In this document: positions 6,661 through 14,354 of the stretch, piece after piece | How the letters are laid out: each line of letters begins with the position of its first letter | Position numbering within the stretch: the first letter of the stretch is position 1 | Origin: Gemmatimonadota bacterium | GTDB taxonomy: Bacteria > Latescibacterota > UBA2968 > UBA8231 | Reading direction: 5' to 3' | Length of the DNA: 14,502 nt | Assembly (NCBI GenBank): GCA_026706505.1 | Contig: JAPOYQ010000680.1 | Span: 1 to 14,502, forward strand | The notes under the pieces: generated by a model | The model's database searches: none | Seen by the model: only the letters and a program-made list of their open reading frames with translations | What the model was told of the DNA's origin: nothing | Translations under genes and position numbers: made by a program

Positions 6661-7401
6661 CTAGCGAAAGTGCACGTCGGCGGCATGCAGGGCACCCGGG
6701 CCGTTTTGCATCCGCATTAGCTGGCGCTGACGCAGGCTCAAGCTGTCCCACCACTCGGACGGGAAGCCGTCGTGCGGATCGAGTTGGAAGACCAACATGT
6801 GCTTTCTATAATGGCCGAAGAGGGCGTGGCGGTTGCGGTCGCCGGTGTTGGCACCGCCGCCGTGCCAGCATTGGCCGTTGAAGACGATCACCGAGCCAGC
6901 CGAGGCGGTAGGCTGCACCTCGTGCTGGACTATAAATCCCTCCGGGGGCGCGGCGAGGCCGCTCTTGTGTGAGCCGGGCACCACGCGAGTGCCGCCGATT
7001 TCGGGGCTAAAGTCGTCGAGCATCCACACCGTATTCATCATCACCGGCGTGTCCATGTTGAGCATATAGGCGGGGATGTCGCTGTGCAGGTCTTGGAAGC
7101 CGTCGCCGGGGCGGACGATGCGCGAGTTGAGGCTGCCCAAAATCAGCGAGGGCTCGAGAAAGTGCTCGAGGATGGGCAAGACGCGAGGGTGGTCGATGCA
7201 CTGGTGGAAGATGCGATCCATGACCGGGAGGTTGGCTACGTGGCGGGCCGCGCCGCGATGGGTGTGTTCGGTGCCGTGCTCTTGTTCGCAGCGGATCAGG
7301 GCCTGGCGCATGGCCGCGGCCGTGTCGGAGTCGAGAATGTTTTCGAGCAGGGTGAAGCCGTAGATTTCGATTTCTTGGATGGCTTGTTCGAGTTCGTTCA
7401 T
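6661..7401 (-). CDS. Phytanoyl-CoA dioxygenase (PhyH) family Fe(II)/2-oxoglutarate oxygenase
   Basis: 246 residues, the normal length for bacterial PhyH-family enzymes. ATG 7401-7399 is preceded by AAGGA at seven bases. The facial triad is visible as H106-x-D108 in LHSD and H180 in CWHGGGANTG; an arginine (R189 or R191) follows at the place that binds 2-oxoglutarate carboxylate. GGTRVVPGSHKSG (136-148) is the conserved strand-turn before the distal histidine. Such enzymes hydroxylate diverse small molecules using O2 and 2-oxoglutarate; the substrate cannot be told. It is the first gene of an operon with two secreted proteins, ten bases ahead of protein A. It has no signal peptide, so it acts in the cytoplasm. 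PhyH paralogues are numerous in Poribacteria/Latescibacterota-type genomes. Confidence 0.92.
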   Translation of the reverse strand: MNELEQAIQEIEIYGFTLLENILDSDTAAAMRQALIRCEQEHGTEHTHRGAARHVANLPVMDRIFHQCIDHPRVLPILEHFLEPSLILGSLNSRIVRPGDGFQDLHSDIPAYMLNMDTPVMMNTVWMLDDFSPEIGGTRVVPGSHKSGLAAPPEGFIVQHEVQPTASAGSVIVFNGQCWHGGGANTGDRNRHALFGHYRKHMLVFQLDPHDGFPSEWWDSLSLRQRQLMRMQNGPGALHAADVHFR

Positions 7402-7426
7402 AGGGGTTTCCTTTACAAGAGCTACT

Positions 7427-7456
7427 AAAATAAGCCCGCAAAGTTCGCTTCTGCAA
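7427..7456 (-). promoter_or_regulatory. Possible promoter of the PhyH operon
   Basis: Minus strand: TTGCAG (7456-7451), 18 bases, TATTTT (7432-7427), in the 65-nt gap between the TauE stop and the PhyH start. Both boxes match the sigma-70 consensus only partly (3/6 and 4/6). This is the only AT-rich spot in the gap, so it is offered as a weak candidate. Confidence 0.22.
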
Positions 7457-7466
7457 CCGACTGCCT

Positions 7467-8186
7467 CTAAGCCGCATAGAGCGCATCTGCGATCATGCGC
7501 AAACAGAGAAGCGTGATCGCGATCCTAAAGACCTTGCGGAAGAGGTTTTCAGAAACCCGGTCGCGCAAGCGCGTCCCGCACCACGAGCCGAGCGCCGCCG
7601 CGCCAATCATCCCGGCGATGAGCGGCAAGTAGGGCGCAAAGGCGAAGCCGACAAAGCCGAAGACCAAAATTTTGCACAGGTGGGTGACGGTCATGATCGT
7701 GCCGTGGGTAATGACCAAGCGGTCCTTGGGCAAACCCGCGCTGGCTAAGAAGGCACCGCTCAGGGGTCCGGCGACGCCGACGAAGAGGGCGAGGAAGGTC
7801 TGAAGGGCACCGAAAATGGCAAAGTGGCCGGGGAGGCGAAAAGCGCGGCTGGGCACGGGAACCCAGATGACGAGGAGGATGAAGACGCCCAGGTACAGGG
7901 GGAGATCGTCGAAGCTAAAGTCGCCGACGACCTGCGCTCCCACGACAGCGCCGAGGACTGAGCCGCCTGAGAAAGGCCAAAAGATGCGCCATTCGATGTG
8001 GCGCAGGCCAAAGAATACGCGGCTGGCGTTGGAGGCTAGCTGCACGGCCCCGTGGACGGGGATGATGGCCGCGGCGGGCAGCAAGCCCGGCATGACCGAG
8101 ATCAGCGCGATACCGCCGCCCACGCCGATGATGGCGGTAAAGGTCGAGGTCAGGAAGGAGACGCCGATCAGGAAAAAGGGATCCAT
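7467..8186 (-). CDS. TauE/SafE-type sulfite/organosulfur exporter family membrane protein (TSUP)
   Basis: 239 residues and strongly hydrophobic, with about seven membrane segments. The first repeat opens with PFFLIGVSFLTSTFTAIIGVGGGIALI, carrying the GxGGG motif of the TSUP family. A second half-repeat begins near FGALQTFLALFVGVAGPLSGAFLASAGL (GxxGP-x3-G), followed by THGTIMTVTHLCKILVFGFVGFAF. Length and inverted two-repeat layout fit TauE/SafE, proposed exporters of sulfite, sulfoacetate or other anions across the inner membrane. ATG 8186-8184 directly follows the TGA (8189-8187) of the PLP enzyme with no gap and no good Shine-Dalgarno, implying translational coupling. Sitting after a predicted D-cysteine desulfhydrase, export of a sulfur product is a reasonable but unproven role. 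Confidence 0.9.
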   Translation of the reverse strand: MDPFFLIGVSFLTSTFTAIIGVGGGIALISVMPGLLPAAAIIPVHGAVQLASNASRVFFGLRHIEWRIFWPFSGGSVLGAVVGAQVVGDFSFDDLPLYLGVFILLVIWVPVPSRAFRLPGHFAIFGALQTFLALFVGVAGPLSGAFLASAGLPKDRLVITHGTIMTVTHLCKILVFGFVGFAFAPYLPLIAGMIGAAALGSWCGTRLRDRVSENLFRKVFRIAITLLCLRMIADALYAA

Positions 8187-9212
8187 TCAGTCGGCGAGCA
8201 CTTCTTGGGCATAGGCGAACAGAGCGGGGTTGCCGCCGGTGTGCAGGAAGATCGCCTCGCCGTCGAGCCTGCCGTTGCGTGCGTGGGCAAAAAGGCCGGC
8301 GAGGGCCTTGCTGGTGTACACGGGATCGAGGAGAATGCCCTCTTTGCGCGCCAAAGTGCGCAAGGCATCCAAGCCGGCGGGGGTGGGGATACCGTACCCC
8401 TCGCCGGCGAAGGAATTGTCGTTGTCAAAGTCGGCAGCGTTCATGGCAATGTCGAGGCCGAGGCGGCGGGCGGCTTGGTTGGCAATGGTGGCCATGGCCT
8501 CGTGGTGGCTGTCGGGACCGGGGAAAGGGCTGAAGCCGCGGACTTTGATCGGCGACTCAATATAGGCTAGGCCCAAAGCTAAACCGGCTTGGGTCGTGTC
8601 GAGGGCGCAGAGGTAGAGATAGGACGGGTTGATGCCCTGCTCTTGGCATTGGTGGGCAATCTCCACGCCCGCTTCGGCATAGGCGATAGCATCGAGATCG
8701 ATCGCATCTTCGCGGCGTGGCCAGTACGCGTTTTTTCCCTGTGCGGAAAGCTCTTCGACCTTGGCTCGTATGGAGTCTTGTTGGGCGTGCCAATCGCCTT
8801 CCGCTAGGACGGTGATCTGTGCGCCGAGCAGGTGCTGTAGCAGGTTGTTGCCCTGCGATTCAGTGTGGTCGATTGCGCGCACCGGCCTGAGGAGCAGGTG
8901 CAGTTCCAAGTCTAGTTTGGCGCAGGCCGCGGCGAGTTGGCGGCAGTAGTTGGACTGCACTGCCGCGCCCGAGACGATGGTGTCGGCCCCTTTGGCCAAG
9001 GCGTCGGCTAGGGCAAACTCGAACATCCGCGTCTTGTTGCCGCCAAAGGCCAGACCGTTCAGGTCGTCGCGCTTGATGTAGAGCGCAGGGCTGTCGAGGT
9101 GGGCGGTCAGGCGCGGCAGCGGCTCCAGCGGGGTGGGGCGGATTGAAGCTAGCTGGACGCGGGGTAGCTTGGCGATGGCTGCGGTGAGGGCGTTCGCTTT
9201 GGCGGAGTTCAT
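8187..9212 (-). CDS. D-cysteine desulfhydrase / ACC deaminase-family PLP enzyme
   Basis: 341 residues from ATG 9212-9210; AAGGA lies nine bases upstream. The motif YIKRDDLNGLAFGGNKTR holds the PLP-binding lysine (K60). SGAAVQSNYCRQLAAACAKL (81-100) is the substrate-carboxylate loop of the ACC-deaminase/DcyD group of fold-type II enzymes. HTGG (PLP-phosphate/pyridine region) appears near the C-terminus in AIFLHTGGNPALF. Family members cleave D-cysteine to pyruvate, sulfide and ammonia, or deaminate 1-aminocyclopropane-1-carboxylate; sequence alone does not choose between them, and the substrate could be another D-amino acid. Its start overlaps the TGA of the Gfo/Idh gene by ATGA (9212-9209), and it abuts the exporter gene. 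The longer reading to 9275 would overlap the oxidoreductase gene and is unlikely. Confidence 0.87.
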   Translation of the reverse strand: MNSAKANALTAAIAKLPRVQLASIRPTPLEPLPRLTAHLDSPALYIKRDDLNGLAFGGNKTRMFEFALADALAKGADTIVSGAAVQSNYCRQLAAACAKLDLELHLLLRPVRAIDHTESQGNNLLQHLLGAQITVLAEGDWHAQQDSIRAKVEELSAQGKNAYWPRREDAIDLDAIAYAEAGVEIAHQCQEQGINPSYLYLCALDTTQAGLALGLAYIESPIKVRGFSPFPGPDSHHEAMATIANQAARRLGLDIAMNAADFDNDNSFAGEGYGIPTPAGLDALRTLARKEGILLDPVYTSKALAGLFAHARNGRLDGEAIFLHTGGNPALFAYAQEVLAD

Positions 9213-10309
9213 GTGGTGCATTCCTTTGGCCAACCTTGGGGCGGCAGTTGGGAGAGGCGGTTTTGGCGGTGGCACTCTTCAATGACGGCGATCTGCACGC
9301 GCACCTGTTGCGGCGTGATCTCGGGTTGGGCTGCTTCCCGCAACGCGGCGAATACGCCGTCGTAATAGGCGTTGGACATATAGGTAAATGCGTCTTGCTC
9401 GTCCTCGTTGGGGGCCCAGGACCGCTCGATCATTTTTAGCTCCTCGCGGCAATAGCTCGGGCCGGGCAGTGGGCTGCGGATGAGCATTTGCTCGGGCGCC
9501 TTTTGCGGATCGTAGTAGCGCCAAGCCAGCCCCGCAGGGCCGCCGGAGAGGCCGCCGTGCTCGCCGTGGACGGTGTACATGGGCTGAGGGAAGGGGGTGC
9601 AGGAGGAGATTTCCATATCGATGACAGGTTTGTCTTTGGTGCGCAGTAGAATTTTGACGTAGTCCTCGGCGTCGCCGAAGGTGTTGGCGCGATCCATGGC
9701 GCAGAGGATTTGCTCCGGTATTTTAAAGTCGAGCAGGCGCATGGCTTGATCCATGGGGTGCGGGCCGGTGTTGAGTAGATTGCCGCCTCGGTATTCCTGC
9801 ACGGTCTGCCAGTCCCAGCGGCGGGCGAAACCGCTGAAGGAGATCGAGACTTGGACAATGCGGCCGAGGACGCCTGAGTCAATAACTTGGAGCAGCTTTT
9901 GAAATTGGGGCGCGTTGCGCGATTGCTGGAAGGGCAGGAGCAGGCTATCGGCCTTGTGGGCGGCGGCGATCATGGTGTCGAGTTCGGCCACGCTCCAGGC
10001 GAGGGGTTTTTCGCAGATGGTGTGGTGGCCGGTGTTGAGGGAATCGATGGTGGCTTGAGGATGGAGGTGGCTGGGCAGGGCGTTGACGACTAGGTCGATG
10101 TCGCCGCGCGCGAGAATGTCGCGGTAGTCGGCGTACGCGTCGCAACCCATTTCGCTTTGGGCGCGCTGGCGGCGGTCGTCAAGGAGGTCGGCGATGGCGA
10201 CTATTTGGTATTTGTGCGGGGCGGTTTTGAAGTAGCGGCAGTGGATGTTGAGGCCGGAGCGGCCTTGGCCGAGAACGGCGACGCGGATGGGTTCTTTTTT
10301 CGTAGGCAA
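9209..10309 (-). CDS. Gfo/Idh/MocA family NAD(P)-dependent oxidoreductase
   Basis: 366 residues from TTG 10309-10307, chosen because GGAG (10322-10319) lies nine bases upstream and the Rossmann strand IRVAVLGQGRSG (GxGxxG at 14-19) follows within seven codons. EKP at 100-102 (ICEKPLAWS) is the dinucleotide/catalytic lysine motif. GGNLLNTGPHPMDQAM carries the G-x-H-x2-D active-site residues (H184, D187). Family members oxidise or reduce sugars, inositols and sugar acids, or cleave glycosidic bonds by transient oxidation. The C-terminal alpha/beta domain is complete, ending at TGA 9211-9209. The ORF can be read up to TTG 10369, but that TTG lies in a perfect TTGACA hexamer that looks like a promoter box and has no ribosome site. 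First gene of a coupled trio with the PLP enzyme and exporter. Confidence 0.9.
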   Translation of the reverse strand: MPTKKEPIRVAVLGQGRSGLNIHCRYFKTAPHKYQIVAIADLLDDRRQRAQSEMGCDAYADYRDILARGDIDLVVNALPSHLHPQATIDSLNTGHHTICEKPLAWSVAELDTMIAAAHKADSLLLPFQQSRNAPQFQKLLQVIDSGVLGRIVQVSISFSGFARRWDWQTVQEYRGGNLLNTGPHPMDQAMRLLDFKIPEQILCAMDRANTFGDAEDYVKILLRTKDKPVIDMEISSCTPFPQPMYTVHGEHGGLSGGPAGLAWRYYDPQKAPEQMLIRSPLPGPSYCREELKMIERSWAPNEDEQDAFTYMSNAYYDGVFAALREAAQPEITPQQVRVQIAVIEECHRQNRLSQLPPQGWPKECTT

Positions 10310-10318
10310 TTTGGGTGG

Positions 10319-10322
10319 CTCC
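10319..10322 (-). promoter_or_regulatory. Shine-Dalgarno deciding the oxidoreductase TTG start
   Basis: GGAG on the minus strand, nine bases before TTG 10309-10307. No ATG or GTG exists between here and the Rossmann strand, and no comparable site precedes the outer TTG at 10369. Confidence 0.5.
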
Positions 10323-10340
10323 GTATAGAGATGGGCGTTT

Positions 10341-10369
10341 ATGTTGGGGGTTGAGCGGAAGGGTGTCAA
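10341..10369 (-). promoter_or_regulatory. Candidate promoter for the oxidoreductase-desulfhydrase-exporter operon
   Basis: Minus strand: perfect -35 hexamer TTGACA (10369-10364), 17 bases, then CAACAT (10346-10341; 3 of 6 to TATAAT, including A2, A5 and T6). Transcription would begin near 10333 and leave a short leader holding the GGAG site. It lies in the 81-nt divergent intergenic region, so control could be shared with the cupin operon. The weak -10 keeps confidence low. Confidence 0.32.
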
Positions 10370-10390
10370 GGTTTGTGAAGGGGGATTGGG

Positions 10391-11191
10391 ATGCGTAGTT
10401 TAGCGGGATGGCAGAGGATGATAGAGAAAAGCATGAAACACGTCCGTCTTGATGAGTTAGACCAAGAAGGCTGCCCGATCTTTGCGGGGTTGCGGCCAGA
10501 GACGCCGTGGGAGGCATTCGATTATTGGGTATTGGCACCGGGGGAACCGTTCCCGGTGGAAGGCTCAGGAATAGCTTGTGAACAGGGCTATGTATTTACA
10601 GGTGGGCCGGTGGAATTGACCGTGGGGCAGCAGCCAATAGAAAGCGGAGAAGGATCCGGGTTTATCATCGAACCTACCGGATGCGATCACGTGCTGAAAA
10701 ACTTGACCGATGTATCTGTGAACGTGCTACGCGTGCGCGTCGCGATGGACTTGGATTCAGAGGCGCAGCAAGGTGTACAGCCCAAGGCTGGCACCTTTGA
10801 CGAGCAAGCGCTAAAGTGGCGCGACGCAATTCACGGCGGCTGCGGGCAGATCGCCACTCGGCACGTGCTCTCGCCTGATGACTTCAACAGCGATTGGACC
10901 TTTCTCGACCACGCCATCCTCGGCGCTGGGGGATCGGTGGGGTATCACTATCACGACTTCCTCGAAGAGAGCTTTGTAGTATTAAAGGGACAAGGACTGA
11001 TGACTATTGACGACGAGACCTTTGCGGTGGGGCCGGGGTCGGTTACTTGGCAGGGCATTGGGCAGGGGCACGGCATCTACAATCCCGGGCCGGAAAAACT
11101 GGAGTTCGTCCGGATTGCCGTGAAACAAGCATGCGAAGAGTACACTACCATCGACTTGCACGACGATTTGTCGGCACGCAGGCCGACTTGA
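10391..11191 (+). CDS. Bicupin domain protein
   Basis: 266 residues from ATG 10391, which has AAGGGGG six bases upstream; ATG 10433 (MKHVRLDEL, 252 residues) is a rival start that fits the domain edge better but has a poorer ribosome site. Two cupin barrels are visible. The first (about 45-120) lacks metal ligands: CEQGYVFTGGPVEL and EPTGCDHVLKN hold only a lone histidine. The second (about 170-245) has the full metal motif: GYHYHDFLEES (H186, H188, E192) and GQGHGIYN (H227). Cupins of this type include sugar isomerases, dioxygenases and ligand-binding regulators; no finer call is possible. It is the first gene of the plus-strand operon, 12 bases before the DUF3500 gene. GC is somewhat lower than its neighbours (10561-10620: 30/60). 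Confidence 0.82.
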   Translation: MRSLAGWQRMIEKSMKHVRLDELDQEGCPIFAGLRPETPWEAFDYWVLAPGEPFPVEGSGIACEQGYVFTGGPVELTVGQQPIESGEGSGFIIEPTGCDHVLKNLTDVSVNVLRVRVAMDLDSEAQQGVQPKAGTFDEQALKWRDAIHGGCGQIATRHVLSPDDFNSDWTFLDHAILGAGGSVGYHYHDFLEESFVVLKGQGLMTIDDETFAVGPGSVTWQGIGQGHGIYNPGPEKLEFVRIAVKQACEEYTTIDLHDDLSARRPT

Positions 11192-11203
11192 GAAAGGAAG
11201 ATC

Positions 11204-12172
11204 ATGGACCAAACTAATACAGTACAACGCATGGCCGAGGCCGCCAGCAATTTTCTCGCGTCCTTAGATGCGGCCGAGCGGCAGAAGGCGGTGATCGACT
11301 TTGCCGACAGCGCGGAGCGCGAAAACTGGCACTACATTCCGAGGGAGCGCGCCGGATTGCCGCTAAAGGAAATGGACCAGCGGCAGCGGCAGCTAGCGCA
11401 CGCGCTAGTGGCGACCGGAGTCAGCGCGTCGGGGTACGAAAAAGTCTCGACGATCATTTCGCTGGAGCCGATACTGGCCGAATTGGAGGGGGCCGGGCGG
11501 CGCTTCCAGCGCGATCCCGAGCTGTACTACGTGAGCATTTTCGGCGAACCAGGTGGCGACGCGCCCTGGGGCTGGCGCTTTGAGGGCCATCACGTCTCGC
11601 TCAACCACACAATAGTACAAGGTCGGCTGGGATCGACGCCGTTGTTTTTTGGCTCAAACCCCGCTGAGGTGCGCCACGGCGAGCAAACGGGACTGCGGGC
11701 TTTGCGGGAGGAAGAGGACTTGGGGCGGCAGCTTTTGCACGAGTTGGACGGCGAACAGAAAGCAGTGGCCATCGTCCGTGCCGAAGCCCCAAGGGACATT
11801 CTCACGACCAACGTGCCCCATGTGCGCGGCGAGGTCGAGCCGGAGGGGTTGGGCAGTGCGGATATGAGCGCGGCGCAGCGCCAGATCTTGGACGCCTTGA
11901 TCGAAGTGTACGTACGGCGCCTGCCCGAAGCGCTGGCCGAAGCCGAATGGGAGCGACTCGGAGCGGCATATTTGCGGGCGGCGCACTTTGCTTGGGCCGG
12001 CGCAGAGGAACGCGGGGGGCCGCACTACTACCGGGTACAGGGGCCGGGTTTCCTAGCCGAGTACGACAACACCCAAAACGACGCCAACCACATCCACGCG
12101 GTCTGGCGCGACCTGCACAACGATTTCGGCGAAGATCTGCTCAAGCGGCACTATCGGCAGAACCATAGATAG
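11204..12172 (+). CDS. DUF3500 family protein
   Basis: 322 residues. ATG 11204 is preceded by AAGGA at five bases. The sequence follows the DUF3500 pattern from end to end: RMAEAASNFLASLDAAERQ, ERENWHYIPRERAGLPLKEM (39-57), LYYVSIFG (107-114), PWGWRFEGHHVSLNHT (121-136), TPLFFGSNPAEVRHG, APRDILTTN, HFAWAG (261-266), HYYRVQGPGFLAEYDNTQND (274-293) and NHIHAVWRD (295-303). Conserved W42, H43, H129, H130, H135 and the Y-D-N-x-Q-N-D-x-N-H-I-H stretch look like a metal- or substrate-binding set, but the family has no established biochemical function that I know of. No signal peptide is seen, so it is probably cytoplasmic here. It sits between a cupin and a GH13 enzyme in one operon. Confidence 0.93.
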   Translation: MDQTNTVQRMAEAASNFLASLDAAERQKAVIDFADSAERENWHYIPRERAGLPLKEMDQRQRQLAHALVATGVSASGYEKVSTIISLEPILAELEGAGRRFQRDPELYYVSIFGEPGGDAPWGWRFEGHHVSLNHTIVQGRLGSTPLFFGSNPAEVRHGEQTGLRALREEEDLGRQLLHELDGEQKAVAIVRAEAPRDILTTNVPHVRGEVEPEGLGSADMSAAQRQILDALIEVYVRRLPEALAEAEWERLGAAYLRAAHFAWAGAEERGGPHYYRVQGPGFLAEYDNTQNDANHIHAVWRDLHNDFGEDLLKRHYRQNHR

Positions 12173-12204
12173 TTGTAAGAATTGGACCAATTCCTAATAC
12201 TTTT

Positions 12205-12208
12205 GGAG
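12205..12208 (+). promoter_or_regulatory. Shine-Dalgarno deciding the GH13 TTG start
   Basis: GGAG, eight bases before TTG 12217. No ATG or GTG in this frame occurs until about residue 62, well inside the N-terminal domain, so the rare TTG is the likely initiator. Confidence 0.55.
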
Positions 12209-12216
12209 AGAATTCT

Positions 12217-14331
12217 TTGACTGTTACGGCCGTCTTCGGTTTACGCGCCGCGTTCTACGAACAATTGCACTGCCGCTACCAGCGCCGCGAGTTCGATAAC
12301 TGGCAGGTCTGGGGCGGCAACCTGACCATTGAAATCGACGGTCGGGTTTGCGAGCCGCCCCTAGCTAGGGCTTATATCGAACCTGGCAAGACGGCTGCCA
12401 TGGCCCAGGTGCGCTGCGAGCTTTTCGTCGCCGCCGTTGACCCGCGCGAAGTTCAGCCGGGGGATGTGGATGCGCGGCTGTGGACAGATGCTAACGGGAC
12501 AAATGATTACGTGGAGATGCGGCTGCTTGTCGATGCGGAAGGCGCTCCCGTCCTCGCCGGCAACAACCTCGTCTTTGAGTCAGCAGCTTTCGCGCTTGAG
12601 CGCACAGGCACCTTCAACTACGCGGTAGAGTTTTCCGCTGACAGCTACGCCGAGGCCGGGCGCAAGGAGTGGATCAGCCTCAACGATTTGGCTGAAAACC
12701 GCGACGGGGTCGTCGTCGTCAGCCCGGAGTGGGTGCGCAAGGGACCGACGATCTCCGAGGTGTGCGTGCGCAAGGTCGGAGCCGAGGTCGAGGGAGGCTG
12801 CTTCCGCTCCGGCCGGCTCGCCGAACTGGCGCGGCGCTTAGAAGACATACCTGCCGATGTGATCTACTTATTGCCCTTCTTCCGTCCGGGTTTTGTAGAC
12901 CTGCACACCGGCGCGGATGTGCGCAAGGGTGCCCTCGGCAGCGTCTATGCGGTACAGGACTTTTTCCAGGTTGATCCCGAGCTGGTTTCGCCGACTGAGG
13001 AAGTGGATTGGGAGGCACTGGTGGCGGAAGGTTTCGTGCTCCCAAACGAGATGGAAGGTCTCGCCGGGCTGTCAGCGGCCCAAGTGGAAAAGGCACTTGG
13101 CCGCGACGCCTTCGTCCAGCTAGTCGGTCGCGCTGAGTTGCGGGTACTGACTAGAAAGGCACACGCCCTCGGCAAGAAGGTCATCTTCGACTTAGTCCTG
13201 ATGCAGAGTAGCCGCGACTGTCCGCTGATCGCCGAGCATCCCGAGTGGTATCTGTGCGACGAGCGCGGTGTGCCGCAAATCCACCAGATCGCTTGGCTGG
13301 TCTATTCGGACGTGGCGCTCTTCGACTTGGTTTACAATCAGCCGTTGCAAGAGTACCTGCTGGAGATTGCCCCATATTGGATTGAGCAATGCGGATTCGA
13401 TGGGGTGCGCATCGACGCCAGTCAGACCATTGACCGGCCCTTCCTCAAAAAGCTCAAGAACCGCATTCAAGCTGTCGCACCCGAGGCGTTGGTGTTGGGC
13501 GAGACGCTGTGCCCGCTGGTAGAAGCAGTGGACGTCCCAACAGATGCGATCTACGCGCTCTTAGTTGACTTTCACTGCGACGTCGAGCACGCCCAACCCC
13601 TCATCGATTTCCTAGAAGAGATGCATCGCACCTTCGCGCCCGGCACCGTGGCCATGGCCTACTTTGAAAACCACGACAGCCCGCGCGCCACCCAAGTGTG
13701 GCACGAGCGGTTCCGGGAACTCTTGCACTGCGACGAGCAGGCGCGGGACTACTGGCAGGGCCTCACCTGTCCCATCCAGCCAAGAGACCGAGCGTTGCTG
13801 ATGGCCCTGCTCAAGAATTTGCAGGCCGCCTTGATCGACTGTTCGGCCGGCTCGGCCGCTAGGTGCAATCTGACGCGGGGTTTGGAGTTGGGCAGCGAGT
13901 GGGGTGAAGAAGCGCGCACCGACTTTGAAAACGAGACCCTCCTGCATTTCGACTGGGCCGACCGCGAACCGCACGCCAGCCTAGCGAGGGCCTACGAGCG
14001 TCTCTGCGCACTGCAAAAGGAATGGCCGGAATTTTGCGATGGAGAGGTGTACTTCCACCGCAACGAATTTGCTGGCGGCGACCCGGACGACCGCATTCTG
14101 GCGTACGTGCGCTATACTGAGCGAGGTGCGCTATTGGTGGCGCACAACTTCGATCCACGCACCGTGCGGCAGGCTTCCTACCACTTCGATTACCTGCCGC
14201 AGTCGCCCACATCGCGCCAAAAGTGCTTCGACACGTACGAAGCTCTTGCGATCGAGGCTATACCCGTCAGCGACGAGATCTCGGAGGTCAGCCTCATGCC
14301 ATTGCAGACGCAGGTGTGGCGACTTTACTGA
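12217..14331 (+). CDS. GH13 (alpha-amylase clan) enzyme, GlgE/maltosyltransferase-reminiscent
   Basis: 704 residues from TTG 12217. Residues about 25-140 form a beta-sandwich N-domain (WQVWGGNLTIEIDG...TGTFNYAVEF). The (beta/alpha)8 barrel runs from about 195 to 560: ADVIYLLPFFRPG (strand 2), SVYAVQDFFQVDPEL, KKVIFDLVL (strand 3), GFDGVRIDASQT (nucleophile D400), ALVLGETL (acid/base E429), YFENHDSPRA (stabiliser D487). A C-terminal beta domain follows. The usual D-x-V-x-NH of region I is replaced by DLVLMQSSRDCPLIAEHPEWYL, closely like the QCSPDHPW...EHPEWF block of GlgE. The 29-residue spacing of nucleophile to acid/base also equals GlgE as I recall it (D394/E423 in Streptomyces). It may be a glycosyltransferase or phosphorolytic enzyme and not a hydrolase. 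It follows DUF3500 after 44 bases and precedes a TIM-barrel gene. Confidence 0.84.
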   Translation: MTVTAVFGLRAAFYEQLHCRYQRREFDNWQVWGGNLTIEIDGRVCEPPLARAYIEPGKTAAMAQVRCELFVAAVDPREVQPGDVDARLWTDANGTNDYVEMRLLVDAEGAPVLAGNNLVFESAAFALERTGTFNYAVEFSADSYAEAGRKEWISLNDLAENRDGVVVVSPEWVRKGPTISEVCVRKVGAEVEGGCFRSGRLAELARRLEDIPADVIYLLPFFRPGFVDLHTGADVRKGALGSVYAVQDFFQVDPELVSPTEEVDWEALVAEGFVLPNEMEGLAGLSAAQVEKALGRDAFVQLVGRAELRVLTRKAHALGKKVIFDLVLMQSSRDCPLIAEHPEWYLCDERGVPQIHQIAWLVYSDVALFDLVYNQPLQEYLLEIAPYWIEQCGFDGVRIDASQTIDRPFLKKLKNRIQAVAPEALVLGETLCPLVEAVDVPTDAIYALLVDFHCDVEHAQPLIDFLEEMHRTFAPGTVAMAYFENHDSPRATQVWHERFRELLHCDEQARDYWQGLTCPIQPRDRALLMALLKNLQAALIDCSAGSAARCNLTRGLELGSEWGEEARTDFENETLLHFDWADREPHASLARAYERLCALQKEWPEFCDGEVYFHRNEFAGGDPDDRILAYVRYTERGALLVAHNFDPRTVRQASYHFDYLPQSPTSRQKCFDTYEALAIEAIPVSDEISEVSLMPLQTQVWRLY

Positions 14332-14354
14332 ACCTAAACAAGAGGAGTACGAAC

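Noticed and set aside
8213..9275. Longer start (9275) for the PLP enzyme
   Set aside because: Would overlap the oxidoreductase gene by over 60 bases with a proline-rich low-complexity lead; the ATGA junction at 9212-9209 and AAGGA site fit much better.
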